A DNA stretch of 64,000 nt, from positions 124,001 through 188,000 of the forward strand of contig JAUHYQ010000004.1 in NCBI GenBank assembly GCA_030426355.1, read 5' to 3'. Under the pieces are notes generated by a model. It saw only the letters and a list, made by a program, of their open reading frames with translations. It was not told where the DNA came from and did not search any database. Below are positions 47,174 to 56,737 of this stretch, one piece after another. Position numbers and translations under genes: made by a program. Source of the DNA: Gammaproteobacteria bacterium. GTDB lineage: Bacteria; Pseudomonadota; Gammaproteobacteria; Steroidobacterales; GCA-2729495. Numbering within the stretch: the stretch's first letter is position 1; each line of letters starts with the position of its first letter.

Positions 47174-47706
47174 TGGCTGTATCAACCCATGCCCGTTTGG
47201 TCCATGTCGGCGTGTTGGGCGGTCTGCTGGCCTTTGCGCTGTTTTTTCCCTACCTGTGGTTTGGCGTCACGCCGTTTAACTCACACGAAGAATTCAGTGA
47301 CGCCGACATTGCGGTATTGCTGGAAGGCAAAGAACTGCCCGACTACTACGCCGTCGAACTTCCCGAGCGCACGCCGGAGGAACTGGCCGCCCAGAAGGAA
47401 GCCTTCACCTGGTGCCGTTTCTGCCATACCCTCGATCAGGGTGGCCATAACCGCGTCGGGCCGAATCTGCACCGCATCTTCGGTCAGCCGGCGGCGGTCG
47501 TGGATCACTTCCCGTATTCCGGTTCATTCACAGAGCTGCGCGAATCCGGGTTCGTGTGGACACCCGAATTGATGCGGCAGTTCATCGCCGATCCGTCCGG
47601 CATGGTGCCGGGCAATCGCATGCGCTATCCGCCGATGGTCGGCTACGAGAAAAGCGCCGAACGCGACGAAATGATCATCGAGTATTTATTACGCAATACC
47701 CGATAA
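47173..47706 (+). CDS. Membrane-anchored c-type cytochrome
   Basis: A 177-residue protein. An N-terminal anchor (VGVLGGLLAFALFFPYLWFG) is followed by a haem domain: WCRFCHTLDQGGHNRVGPNLHRIFGQ carries CxxCH, and a Met ligand may lie in DPSGMVPGNRMRYPP, giving a class I cytochrome c. It ends MIIEYLLRNTR. It is coupled to the b561-like gene. Confidence 0.9.
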   Translation: MAVSTHARLVHVGVLGGLLAFALFFPYLWFGVTPFNSHEEFSDADIAVLLEGKELPDYYAVELPERTPEELAAQKEAFTWCRFCHTLDQGGHNRVGPNLHRIFGQPAAVVDHFPYSGSFTELRESGFVWTPELMRQFIADPSGMVPGNRMRYPPMVGYEKSAERDEMIIEYLLRNTR

Positions 47707-47730
47707 TCCTGTTCGCGTCGGCGATCACTC

Positions 47731-48615
47731 TTAATCGTTGTGCTGGTAAACGTGAATATCCCGCTGCGGGAAGGGGATGTTCAGGCCGGCGGCGTCGAAC
47801 TTGCGTTTAACCTGCTCGGTGACTGAGTTGTACACGCCCCAGTAGTCGGCGCTATTCACCCACGGACGCACGATAAAGTTCACGCTGCTGTCAGCCAGTT
47901 CGTTCAGGGCGATGGTGGGTTCCGGATCCTTAAGAATGCGCTCGTCCGCAGCAATGATTTCCTGCAGCACCCGGTAGGCCGTATCGACGTCGTCGCCGTA
48001 GGCGCAGCCAAACACCAGGTCCACGCGGCGGGTTCCCAGCGCGGTGTAGTTCGTGATGGTGCCGTTCATGATTTGCGAGTTCGGCACGATGATTTTCTTG
48101 TTATCCGGCGATTTAAGCGTGGTCGTGAAGATCTGCACTTCTTCGACCGAGCCGGCCTGACCGCCGGCCTCAATGAAGTCGCCCACCTTGTAAGGCCTGA
48201 AGGCAACAATTAATACGCCGGCTGCAAAGTTCGACAGCGAGCCCTGCAGTGCCAGACCAACGGCCAGACCGGCCGCACCGAAAATCGCCAGCACCGACGT
48301 GGTTTCGACGCCCAGCTTGCCAATCGCGGCGATGACCACCACGGCCATCAGTACGGTATAGGCCATGTTGCACAGGAAGCGTTCCAGCGTGTCTTCCATG
48401 TCGGTTTTGGCCAGCGCGGTACCCAGGGCCTTGGTCAGTCGCTGCGCAATCCAGCGGCCGACAAAGAAAATGACCAGTGCCCAGAACACGTTCAGGGCAT
48501 AGTCCTGCAGCAGGGGCAGGCTGCTTTCAACCAGCGCGAGGGCATCCTCAGGGCTTTCGACATTCAGGGCGGCGTCCGCCGCCTGTTCGATCGCGGTGGG
48601 GGCTTGTTCTTCCAT
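47731..48615 (-). CDS. Small-conductance mechanosensitive channel (MscS family)
   Basis: A 294-residue MscS-type protein. Three transmembrane helices lie at about residues 35-150, and the pore helix has GAAGLAVGLALQGSLSNFAAGVLIVAFRPYKVGDFIE. The C-terminal beta and alpha/beta domains have VEEVQIFTTTLKSPDNKKIIVPNSQIM and a NIPFPQRDIHVY end. It releases solutes on osmotic downshock. The 217-bp upstream gap to the aldo/keto reductase gene shows no gene. Confidence 0.95.
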   Translation of the reverse strand: MEEQAPTAIEQAADAALNVESPEDALALVESSLPLLQDYALNVFWALVIFFVGRWIAQRLTKALGTALAKTDMEDTLERFLCNMAYTVLMAVVVIAAIGKLGVETTSVLAIFGAAGLAVGLALQGSLSNFAAGVLIVAFRPYKVGDFIEAGGQAGSVEEVQIFTTTLKSPDNKKIIVPNSQIMNGTITNYTALGTRRVDLVFGCAYGDDVDTAYRVLQEIIAADERILKDPEPTIALNELADSSVNFIVRPWVNSADYWGVYNSVTEQVKRKFDAAGLNIPFPQRDIHVYQHND

Positions 48616-48832
48616 TCTTGTATTCCTGTGGCTTGTTAGTTGTGACTTGTTATTCTTGAGCGCCTTGAGTCGGCCTCGCGGAGGGACATGGGCTCAAACG
48701 GTACGTGAATGTAGCGTTTTGTGTGCTGTCGGGCAAAAATGCGGCCAATTCAGGCGTCATGCGGCAACGTGCGGCTTGCAGAGCGAAAGCGTTTTAATAG
48801 TCGAAATCATCTCATAAAAAGAGCATAAAGCT

Positions 48833-49873
48833 ATGAAAAATATAATTCTTGGAAGAAGCGGGCTGCGGGTTTCCGAGCTCTGTCTCGGTGCGATGACCTT
48901 CGGCGAAGAATTCAATTTCGGCGCGCCGGAAAGTGTGTCGCGGACGATTTACGAGCGTTACCGCGAGGCGGGCGGCAATTTTATCGATACCGCCAACATC
49001 TATAACGCGGGCACCAGCGAGCGCATGCTCGCGAGCTTTATTAAAGAAGACCGCGACGCGCTGGTGCTGGCCAGCAAGTACAGCATGAGCATGAACCCCG
49101 CGGAGCCGAACCTGAGCGGCAACCACCGCAAGAACATGGTGCAGGCGCTGGAGGCCAGTTTGCGACGCCTGCAGACCGACTACATTGATTTGTACTGGGT
49201 GCACGGGTGGGATCAGCTTACGCGGACGGACGAGATGATGCGTGCCCTGGATGACATGGTCCGGGCCGGCAAGATCCTGCACGTGGGCGTGTCCAATATG
49301 CCTGGGTGGGTCATCAGCCGGGCCAATACGCTGGCTGAGGAACGGGGTCTGACCCCGTTTAGCGCGGTGCAGATGCATTACAACCTCGTGGAGCGCTCCA
49401 TTGAGACCGATTTCTTCGATTTATGCGCCCAGCAGGATATGGCCGTGCTGGCATGGAGTCCGCTGGCGGGCGGCTTGCTGACCGGCAAATTCAATCGCGG
49501 TGCCGATGCCGACACCGCGGGTACGCGCCTTAAGCAGGCCGAGTACGGGCCGGCGATGCTCGCTGAGAATCGGCTGAAGATCGCCGAGGGCGTCAGCACG
49601 ATGGCGCAGGATATTGGTTGCACGGCACCGCAGCTTGCGCTGGCCTGGGTGTTGCAGCGCCCGCACGGTCATGTGATCCCGATACTCGGCGCCCGCACGC
49701 TGGCGCAGTTTGACGACAACATGGCGTGTCTGGATCTGCAGCTCACGGCCGAGCAGATCGGTGAACTGGATCAGTTGGCACCGCCGCCCGCCACATACCC
49801 GGCATCACTGTTCGCCACGCCGTTTTACCGACGCATGATGCACGGTGAACACCCGGTTGCGGGAGGCGAGTAG
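48833..49873 (+). CDS. Aldo/keto reductase
   Basis: A 346-residue NADPH-dependent TIM barrel. The tetrad is visible: Asp52, Tyr57 (FIDTANIYNAG), Lys82 (VLASKYS) and the His in LYWVHGWDQL. LGRSGLRVSELCLGAMTFG is the family start. Substrate is unknown; aldehydes or sugars are common. The next SDR gene starts at the next base after its stop, so they are in one operon. Confidence 0.92.
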   Translation: MKNIILGRSGLRVSELCLGAMTFGEEFNFGAPESVSRTIYERYREAGGNFIDTANIYNAGTSERMLASFIKEDRDALVLASKYSMSMNPAEPNLSGNHRKNMVQALEASLRRLQTDYIDLYWVHGWDQLTRTDEMMRALDDMVRAGKILHVGVSNMPGWVISRANTLAEERGLTPFSAVQMHYNLVERSIETDFFDLCAQQDMAVLAWSPLAGGLLTGKFNRGADADTAGTRLKQAEYGPAMLAENRLKIAEGVSTMAQDIGCTAPQLALAWVLQRPHGHVIPILGARTLAQFDDNMACLDLQLTAEQIGELDQLAPPPATYPASLFATPFYRRMMHGEHPVAGGE

Positions 49874-50581
49874 ATGCCGACTGTTCTGATTACCGGCGCG
49901 AACCGGGGTATCGGGCTGGAGCACGCCCGCCAATACGCTGCCAAAGGCTGGATCGTGCACGCCTGCGCGCGCCGGCCTGCGGCAGCCGATGATTTGCAGG
50001 CACTGCTCAGCGCCAATCCGGACATCGTCCAGGTGCATGCGCTGGAAGTGACTGATCACGCCGCGGTGGACGCGCTGGCGCAACGTTTAATTGACGTGCC
50101 GATTGATGTGCTGCTCAACAACGCGGGCACTTTTGGGCCGCAGGGTGCGCCCGCCGGTATGGCCTATCAGAGCCTCGGCAATATGGATTACGATATCTGG
50201 CGCGACATTCTCGAAGTGAATTTGCTGTCACCGTTTAAAGTCGCCGTGGCCTTTCACGATCACGTGGCAGCCAGCGACATGAAGCTGATCGTCAATATGT
50301 CCAGCGGTCTCGCGTCTATCAAGCACAACCAGGGCAGTTCATATGCCTATCGATCCAGCAAGGCGGGGCTAAACATGCTGACCCGCGGTATGGCTGCGGA
50401 ATGGAGCGATGTTTTGGTGATCGCGATGGCTCCGGGCTGGTGCAAGACGGATTTGGGCGGCATGGATGCGCCGGTGGAAACCGCCGACAGCGTCCGCGAT
50501 CAGCAGGCGCTGTTTCCGACTTTGACGCGTCGTGATTCGGGGCGCTTTATCGACGCCCATGGGGTGACGGTGCCGTGGTAG
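49874..50581 (+). CDS. Short-chain dehydrogenase/reductase
   Basis: A 235-residue classical SDR. The NAD(P) motif TGANRGIG is at residues 7-14, LLNNAGTFG follows, and the catalytic YRSSK is present with an NMSSG serine. It resembles C-factor/csgA-type SDRs. It shares the layout of the SDR at 52276 (TGANRGLG, YRTSK) and is probably a paralogue. Substrate is unknown. Confidence 0.9.
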   Translation: MPTVLITGANRGIGLEHARQYAAKGWIVHACARRPAAADDLQALLSANPDIVQVHALEVTDHAAVDALAQRLIDVPIDVLLNNAGTFGPQGAPAGMAYQSLGNMDYDIWRDILEVNLLSPFKVAVAFHDHVAASDMKLIVNMSSGLASIKHNQGSSYAYRSSKAGLNMLTRGMAAEWSDVLVIAMAPGWCKTDLGGMDAPVETADSVRDQQALFPTLTRRDSGRFIDAHGVTVPW

Positions 50582-50590
50582 CGGCTCCCG

Positions 50591-52114
50591 TCAGAACGGC
50601 GGCGGTGACAGCAGAACGGTGGTGGCCTTGGTCTTGAGATAAGGCTCCAGACCTTCGGCACCGAACTCACGGCCCCAGCCCGACATCTTGTTGCCGCCGA
50701 ACGGTATGGCCGGATCAACGGCCGCGTGGCAGTTGACACTGACCTGACCGGAGTCGATCAGCGCTGCCATCTTCAGGCCGGTCGAGATGTCTCTGGTCCA
50801 CACACTGCCGGACAGGCCGTAAATGGAATCGTTGGCCAGCGCCGCGACTTTCTCGAGATCGTCATCGCCGAAGGGCATCGCGAACAACACCGGCCCGAAA
50901 ATTTCTTCGCGCGCAATGCGCAGATTCTGATCCGTGTGAGTGAACAGGGTGGGCTCCACAAAAAAGCCTTTGCCTTCGCGTGCTTTGCCGCCGCACACCA
51001 GCGTCGCACCTTCATCAATGCCTGACTGGATATAGGCCATCACGCGCTCGCGCTGCTGCGCCGAGATCAGCGGCCCCAGCTGCGACGACGGGTCGAGGCC
51101 CGGGCCGAGTTTCATGGAATTGGCCACCGCGGCAATGCCGTTAATCACCTCATCAAACACTTTTTCGTGCACGAACAGACGGGTGCCGGCCATGCAGTTC
51201 TGGCCCTGCAGGAAGTAGGCGGCGCGGACGCACCCGGGAATGACCTGCTGCAGATCGGCATCGGGGAACACCACCACGGGCGACTTGCCGCCGAGTTCCA
51301 GCGTGACCTTTTTCAGGTCGGCCACGGCGTTCTCGACGATGTGTTTGCCAACGGCGGTGGAACCGGTAAAGGCAATCTTCTTGATGCCGGGATGTTTGGT
51401 CATCGCCTCGCCCGCAACCTGGCCGAGACCGGGAATCACGTTGACGACACCGTCCGGAATGCCGGCTTCTTTAATCAGCTCGCACATCTTGAGCGCCGTC
51501 AGCGGTGTCAGTTCGGCAGGCTTCAGTACCAGTGTGCAACCCGTGGCGAGTGCCGGTGCAAGTTTCAGAATAAACATCGCAATGGGCGCATTCCACGGAA
51601 TGATCGCCCCGACCACACCAATCGGTTCGCGACGCGTATAGGTGAGCGATTCGCCATTGCGCACGCCCGCCGGTGAAACAGGAATGGTGTCGCCGTGAAT
51701 TTTGGTGGCCCAGCCCGCGTAGTAGCGCATGAACTCCGCGCCGTAACCGGCAATCGTGTATTGCGCGAGCATCATCGGTACGCCGTTATCCAGCACTTCC
51801 AGTTCCGCAAGCGTCTGGATGTTTTCGTCGATAAGATCAGCGAGCCGCAGCATCATGCGGGTGCGCTGGTAGGACGTGAGTTTCGACCATTCGCCGGTAA
51901 AAGCGCGTTGCGCAGCCTGCACCGCTTTATCCACATCGGCTTCGTTCGCCAGTTGTATGGTTGAAATCTGTGCTTCGGTGGCCGGATCGATAATGGCAAA
52001 GGTCTCACCTGACGAAGCGGGCTGCCATTTGCCGTCGATAAACAGTTGATGTTCCCGCGCCAGGAACTCCCGGGTTGCGTCGGAGATGGCGAAGGTTTCG
52101 GCTGCGGCGTTCAT
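50591..52114 (-). CDS. Aldehyde dehydrogenase
   Basis: A 507-residue NAD(P)-dependent enzyme. The catalytic Glu is in LELGGKSPVV and the catalytic Cys in FLQGQNCMAGTRLFV. FTGSTAVGKHI and the PWNAPIAMFILKLAPALATGCT-type NAD-binding motif are also present. It oxidises an aldehyde to acid. It is divergent from the second SDR gene across 161 bp in which I see no gene. Confidence 0.95.
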   Translation of the reverse strand: MNAAAETFAISDATREFLAREHQLFIDGKWQPASSGETFAIIDPATEAQISTIQLANEADVDKAVQAAQRAFTGEWSKLTSYQRTRMMLRLADLIDENIQTLAELEVLDNGVPMMLAQYTIAGYGAEFMRYYAGWATKIHGDTIPVSPAGVRNGESLTYTRREPIGVVGAIIPWNAPIAMFILKLAPALATGCTLVLKPAELTPLTALKMCELIKEAGIPDGVVNVIPGLGQVAGEAMTKHPGIKKIAFTGSTAVGKHIVENAVADLKKVTLELGGKSPVVVFPDADLQQVIPGCVRAAYFLQGQNCMAGTRLFVHEKVFDEVINGIAAVANSMKLGPGLDPSSQLGPLISAQQRERVMAYIQSGIDEGATLVCGGKAREGKGFFVEPTLFTHTDQNLRIAREEIFGPVLFAMPFGDDDLEKVAALANDSIYGLSGSVWTRDISTGLKMAALIDSGQVSVNCHAAVDPAIPFGGNKMSGWGREFGAEGLEPYLKTKATTVLLSPPPF

Positions 52115-52275
52115 GATTGTTATTCCTCAGGCAAGCATATTATTTAAGCCGCTCATGGTAGGAATTGCGCCGGCAGGCTGCAAGCCTTAGGGCGCCTGTT
52201 TTCCGCACGATTTGACCTTAACCGGGCAAGTTCTGGAATAATCACTGCAATTTCAATCGCGCGGGGAGTCGTCAG

Positions 52276-52989
52276 TTGATCAGTACGGTTTTAGTGACCG
52301 GTGCAAACCGGGGCCTGGGGCTTGGCTTTGCCGGGGCTTATGCGGAGATGGGGTGGAAGGTCATTGCGTGCTGTCGGCAAACTTCACCGGAGCTGCAGGC
52401 GCTCGCACAACGTCACGCCGCGCTGAGTATCGAGCCGCTCGATGTCGCGAATCATGCCACGATTGATCAGCTGGCCGCGCGGCTACAAGGGCAGGCCATC
52501 GATGTGTTGTTAAATAATGCCGGCACTTACGGTCGGCTGGGTTTTGCCGAAGGCGGTGTAGAGCATCAGGCTTTCGGCAACACCGATTACGCCAACTGGG
52601 AGCAGGTGCTGCGGGTCAATTTGTTCGGGCCGATGAAAATGGCAGAAACATTTATCGAGCACGTGGCGCGCAGCGAGCAAAAGAAAATTGTGACGCTGTC
52701 CAGCATGATGGGCTCCATGGGTCTGAACACGAGCGGAGGGATGTATGCTTACCGCACCAGCAAGGCGGCGGTGAACATGATGATGCATTCCATGGGTATT
52801 GATCTGGCGGGGCGCGGCATCATTGCCGTCGCCGTGCACCCCGGTTGGGCACGCACCGACATGGGCGGGCCGGGTGCCGAGATTGATCCGACGGAGTCCG
52901 TCGAGGGCATGATGGCCGTGATTGAGAATCTCAATGCCGATCATCTGGGTCAGTTGACTGCCTATGATGGGTCAGTGCTGCCGTACTGA
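52276..52989 (+). CDS. Short-chain dehydrogenase/reductase (second copy)
   Basis: A 237-residue classical SDR. TGANRGLGLGF binds NAD(P), LLNNAGTYGRLG follows, and the catalytic tetrad is seen with SSMMGS and YRTSK. It overlaps the MFS gene by one base (TGATG). It is probably a paralogue of the SDR at 49.9 kb and part of the same catabolic cluster. Confidence 0.9.
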   Translation: MISTVLVTGANRGLGLGFAGAYAEMGWKVIACCRQTSPELQALAQRHAALSIEPLDVANHATIDQLAARLQGQAIDVLLNNAGTYGRLGFAEGGVEHQAFGNTDYANWEQVLRVNLFGPMKMAETFIEHVARSEQKKIVTLSSMMGSMGLNTSGGMYAYRTSKAAVNMMMHSMGIDLAGRGIIAVAVHPGWARTDMGGPGAEIDPTESVEGMMAVIENLNADHLGQLTAYDGSVLPY

Positions 52990-54296
52990 TGATCAGTCCG
53001 AGCTCGCCGTCGACAAGCAACTTTCTGGCCTATCGCTGGCGGATTGCTTTTCTGCTGTGCCTGATCACCACGATTAACTACATTGACCGGCAGGCGTTGA
53101 CGATGACGTCAACGATTTTGTCCGATCTGTTCGATATCAGTAACAGCGAATACGGGCTCATCACATCGGGTTTTTTGTTTGCCTATGGCATCGGCCAGTT
53201 GTTGTCCGGGCCGCTGATTGACAAGCTCGGCACGCGCCGTTCGTTTTCCATCGCGGTGATTGCGTGGAGCCTCGCGACCATGCTGCATGCCATCGGGCGC
53301 GGCTTTCTGAGCTTTTTTTCGCTGCGGGTGTTACTCGGTCTGGCCGAAGCCGCGAACTTTCCGCTGGCCACCAAGGCCACGGCGGAATGGTTTCCAAAAG
53401 AAGAGCGCAGTTTTGTCGTGGGCATCTTTACGATGGGGCCCGGCCTGGGTGCAATACTTGCGCCGCCGCTGATGATCGGCACGCCCTGGACGCCGGGTGT
53501 GGTGACCTTATGGGGTTGGGAGGCCGCGTTCCTGATTCCGGGTGCCATCGGTTTCCTGTGGCTGTTCTTGTGGTGGAAGTGGTTTTACCTGCCCGCCGAA
53601 CATCCTGACCTGCCGGAGGCCGAGCGCGAACTGATCCTGCGTGACAGCGAACCCGATGCCGCGGTTGCCGGCCGTTCGTGGTTGTGGGCTTTTCGCTATC
53701 CCGAAGTGTGGGGTTTGATGATCAGTCGCTTCGTCTCGGACGGTGCGTTTTACTTTTTTGTGTTCTGGTTGCCGAAGTACCTGGGCGATGTTCGGGGTTT
53801 CAACCTGGGCGAGATCGGATTGTTCGCGATTGTCGTCTTTGGCGCAGCCGATATCGGCAGCTTTGTCGGCGGCTATTCGGGCAAAAAGCTCATGGACCGC
53901 GGCATGACACTGGATCGGGCGCGCAAGACGGTGTTGTGGGTGGGAGCATTGCTGGTGTTGGTAGCGATGCCGGCTGCGTCCACCGAGTCGGCGTGGGAAG
54001 CCGTGGGACTGATTGCACTGGCCATGTTCGCGATTCAAGTGAAAGCATCCAGTATGTTTACGTTGCCCGCCGACTTGTTTCCGGCACGCGATGTGGGAAC
54101 CATCTGGGGTATTTACGGTGCCGTGGGCAGTGCCGGTGCCGGGCTGTTTCAATACATTGCCGGCTGGACCATTGAAAACTATTCCTGGACGCCGATCTTC
54201 ATCGCTGCTGCGTGCATGCATATCGTGTCGGCCGTGCTCATCAATATTTTTGTACCGCGTATAGCGTTGCTGGATCCGCGCGGTGCGCATGTCTGA
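52989..54296 (+). CDS. Major facilitator superfamily transporter (ACS-type)
   Basis: A 435-residue, 12-helix carrier. The loop between helices 2 and 3 has GQLLSGPLIDKLGTRRSFSIAV, and the start has ITTINYIDRQALTM, the pattern of anion:cation symporters for hexuronates, galactarate or aromatic acids. Its 3' end overlaps the TRAP small-permease gene. The co-location of two transporters of different types is unusual. Confidence 0.9.
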   Translation: MISPSSPSTSNFLAYRWRIAFLLCLITTINYIDRQALTMTSTILSDLFDISNSEYGLITSGFLFAYGIGQLLSGPLIDKLGTRRSFSIAVIAWSLATMLHAIGRGFLSFFSLRVLLGLAEAANFPLATKATAEWFPKEERSFVVGIFTMGPGLGAILAPPLMIGTPWTPGVVTLWGWEAAFLIPGAIGFLWLFLWWKWFYLPAEHPDLPEAERELILRDSEPDAAVAGRSWLWAFRYPEVWGLMISRFVSDGAFYFFVFWLPKYLGDVRGFNLGEIGLFAIVVFGAADIGSFVGGYSGKKLMDRGMTLDRARKTVLWVGALLVLVAMPAASTESAWEAVGLIALAMFAIQVKASSMFTLPADLFPARDVGTIWGIYGAVGSAGAGLFQYIAGWTIENYSWTPIFIAAACMHIVSAVLINIFVPRIALLDPRGAHV

Positions 54297-54840
54297 GCGA
54301 TTGGCACAACGTGTGCTGGCGGTAGTCAGCCGCGTTGAGCGCTGGCTGTGCATCGCTGCCTTCGCGTTGCTGGTGGCGGTGCTGTTTGCCGATGTGCTGA
54401 GTCGTGAGTTAACAGCCGCCGGTTTGCACTGGGCATCGCAGATCGGTGTGTGGGCCAATGTAGCGGTGGTCATGGCGGGTTTTGGTTTGGCATCGGCCAG
54501 CGGCGCTCACCTGCGACCGCGCTTTCTCGACGAATTGCTGCCGGCAAGCTGGAATGACCTGCTGGGTGTGTTGCAGCACCTGCTGATGGCGTTGTTCTGT
54601 GTGGCGATCGGTTGGGTATCGCTCACGGTCGTGCTGGATTCGTATCAGCTGGGTGCGGTCGAACTCACGTTGTTCTGGCCGGTATGGCCGGTGCAGGCAT
54701 TGCTGCCGCTGGCGTTTTTTGCGGCCGCTTTGCGTCACCTTATTTATGCGTTTTTTGCGCGCCTGCGGCCGGCAGACAGCGGTGCGTTCGACATCAATGC
54801 CGATCAGCGTGCGCCGCGGGCAGGGCGCCCAGGCTTATGA
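54289..54840 (+). CDS. TRAP transporter small permease (DctQ-type)
   Basis: A 183-residue protein with four transmembrane helices (FALLVAVLFADVLSREL, IGVWANVAVVMAGFGLASASG, and two more). It joins the large permease to drive solute uptake by Na+ gradient. ATG 54289 is preferred to GTG 54283 as the usual start. It overlaps the MFS stop by 8 bp and the large permease by 4 bp. Confidence 0.9.
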   Translation: MSERLAQRVLAVVSRVERWLCIAAFALLVAVLFADVLSRELTAAGLHWASQIGVWANVAVVMAGFGLASASGAHLRPRFLDELLPASWNDLLGVLQHLLMALFCVAIGWVSLTVVLDSYQLGAVELTLFWPVWPVQALLPLAFFAAALRHLIYAFFARLRPADSGAFDINADQRAPRAGRPGL

Positions 54841-56096
54841 GTGCCGTCTATCTGCCCCTGATGGTTCTGGGTTTGCTGGTGCTGCGGCAAAACCTGTTCG
54901 TGGTGCTGGGGTGCGCAACGGCATACGCCTATGTCGTCTTCGCCGGAGAAGGCCTGGACGGCATCATCCTCGACGCGTGGAGTGCACTGAACAAAGATAT
55001 ATTGCTGTCGATACCGCTGTACGTGCTGGCGGGTAACATCATGGCGCGCGGTGCACTGGCGGGCAGGTTGATCCGCGTCATGCGCGCGTTAACGGGCCCG
55101 ATTCCGGGGGGTCTGGGTGCTGCGGCAATTTTGTCGTGTGCCTTGTTTGCGGCCGTGACCGGTTCGGGAACCGTCACGCTGGTTGCGGTCGGCGGCGTGA
55201 TGTATCCGGCGCTGCTGCAGGCCGGTTACAGCAAACGCTACGCCATCGGTGCCTTGTGCACGGCGGGAACGCTGGGTGTGATTATTCCGCCGAGCATTCC
55301 GATGATTTTGTACGGGGTCATGACCCGCACCAGCATTGCCGATTTGTTTCTGGCCGGCATCGCGCCCGGCTTATTGCTGACCGCCGCACTGGTGGGCTAC
55401 TCGGTCTGGCTGAATCGTCATAACCGCGGTGACGACTGGTCGCGCAGCGAAATCGGTTCGGCGTTGCGTGAAGGCATCTGGGCGTTGTTCATGCCGGTGC
55501 TGATTCTGGGCGGTATTTACTCCGGCCTGTTTACCCCGACGGAGTCCGCAGCCGTCGCGGTTGTGTATGCGTTACTGATCGAGGTGTACGTGTATCGTGA
55601 CCTCGGATTTAAGGATCTTGCCGACGTGACCGCGGGCACCGGACGCCTGCTGGGTTCGTTGTTCCCGGTGCTTATGCTGGCCTTCAGCTTAAACATGTTT
55701 CTGACCTATCAGCAGGTACCCGATGCGATGGTGGCTTGGCTGGGGCAGCGCATCAGCGACCCGACGGTCATGATGATCGGGACGAATGCTTTTCTTCTGT
55801 TGATCGGCTGCTTGATGGACATCGGTTCGGCCATCCTTGTGCTTGCGCCGGTGCTGGCACCGCTTGCCGCGGACAACGGCGTCAGCGGAGTGCATTTCGG
55901 TGTGATCATGGTGATGAACCTCGAGATGGGATACCTGACGCCGCCTTTGGGGCTGAATTTGATCGTGGCCATGGGCGTGTTCGGCGAATCGTTCTGGGAT
56001 ATCTGCCGGGCGGTGTTGCCGTTTTTGCTGATCATGCTCGCGTGCCTGCTGTTGATTGCGTTTTCGCCCGGGTTGGTGATGACATTTGTCAGTTAG
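54837..56096 (+). CDS. TRAP transporter large permease (DctM-type)
   Basis: A 419-residue protein with about 12 helices. Family marks include LFAAVTGSGTVTLVAVGGVMYPALLQAGYSKRYAIGALCTAGTLGVIIPPSIPMILYG-type sequence (only the start is quoted here as an example) and a LTPPLGLNLIVAMGVFG end. ATGA overlap with the small permease gives MSAVYLPLMVLG as the start. No DctP-type solute-binding protein is seen nearby. Confidence 0.92.
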   Translation: MSAVYLPLMVLGLLVLRQNLFVVLGCATAYAYVVFAGEGLDGIILDAWSALNKDILLSIPLYVLAGNIMARGALAGRLIRVMRALTGPIPGGLGAAAILSCALFAAVTGSGTVTLVAVGGVMYPALLQAGYSKRYAIGALCTAGTLGVIIPPSIPMILYGVMTRTSIADLFLAGIAPGLLLTAALVGYSVWLNRHNRGDDWSRSEIGSALREGIWALFMPVLILGGIYSGLFTPTESAAVAVVYALLIEVYVYRDLGFKDLADVTAGTGRLLGSLFPVLMLAFSLNMFLTYQQVPDAMVAWLGQRISDPTVMMIGTNAFLLLIGCLMDIGSAILVLAPVLAPLAADNGVSGVHFGVIMVMNLEMGYLTPPLGLNLIVAMGVFGESFWDICRAVLPFLLIMLACLLLIAFSPGLVMTFVS

Positions 56097-56212
56097 GCGC
56101 ATTTCTTATGCTTATTTCTCTGGCAGGCCGCCCGAGGTTACAATGCCCGCATTAATCGTCGCAGCCTGCGACGATCCTTGTTAAATACCAAGAACAATTT
56201 CAGGAGTTCAGC

Positions 56213-56698
56213 ATGACGATTAAAATCGGCGACAAAATGCCAGCCGGCGAATTTGCAGTAATGGGCAGCGACGGCCCGGGCAAAATCACGACCGACGAAC
56301 TGTTCAAAGGCAAACGCGTTGTGTTGTTTTCGGTACCGGGCGCCTTCACCCCGACTTGTTCGCAAAAGCATTTGCCCGGTTACGTGAAAAAAGCGGACGA
56401 GCTGAAAGCGAACGGGATTGACACCATCGCGTGTACCTCGGTGAATGACGTGTTTGTGATGGATGCCTGGGGCAAAGATCAGGGTGCCGGCGACAAAGTC
56501 ATGATGCTGGCCGACGGCAACGCGACGTATGCCAAAGCCCTGGGGCTGGATCTCGATGCCAGCGGCTTCGGCATGGGCACGCGCGGACAGCGTTTTTCGA
56601 TCATCGTGAATGACGGTGTCGTGGAGCAGCTGAACGTCGAAGCGCCGGGTCAGTTTGACGTCAGCAGTTGCGAATACGCGATCGGCCAGACGGCCTGA
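56213..56698 (+). CDS. Peroxiredoxin (Prx5-like)
   Basis: A 161-residue thiol peroxidase. The catalytic peroxidatic Cys49 is in PGAFTPTCSQKHLPGY. The VFVMDAWGKDQGAG segment and the C-terminal length match the Prx5/AhpE-like glutaredoxin-using group. It detoxifies hydroperoxides. A clear CAGGAG site precedes the ATG. It is followed by an unknown membrane protein after 39 bp. Confidence 0.93.
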   Translation: MTIKIGDKMPAGEFAVMGSDGPGKITTDELFKGKRVVLFSVPGAFTPTCSQKHLPGYVKKADELKANGIDTIACTSVNDVFVMDAWGKDQGAGDKVMMLADGNATYAKALGLDLDASGFGMGTRGQRFSIIVNDGVVEQLNVEAPGQFDVSSCEYAIGQTA

Positions 56699-56737
56699 AC
56701 CGGCAACAGTAGAGCAATCAATTAAGGGGAGTGAGCA

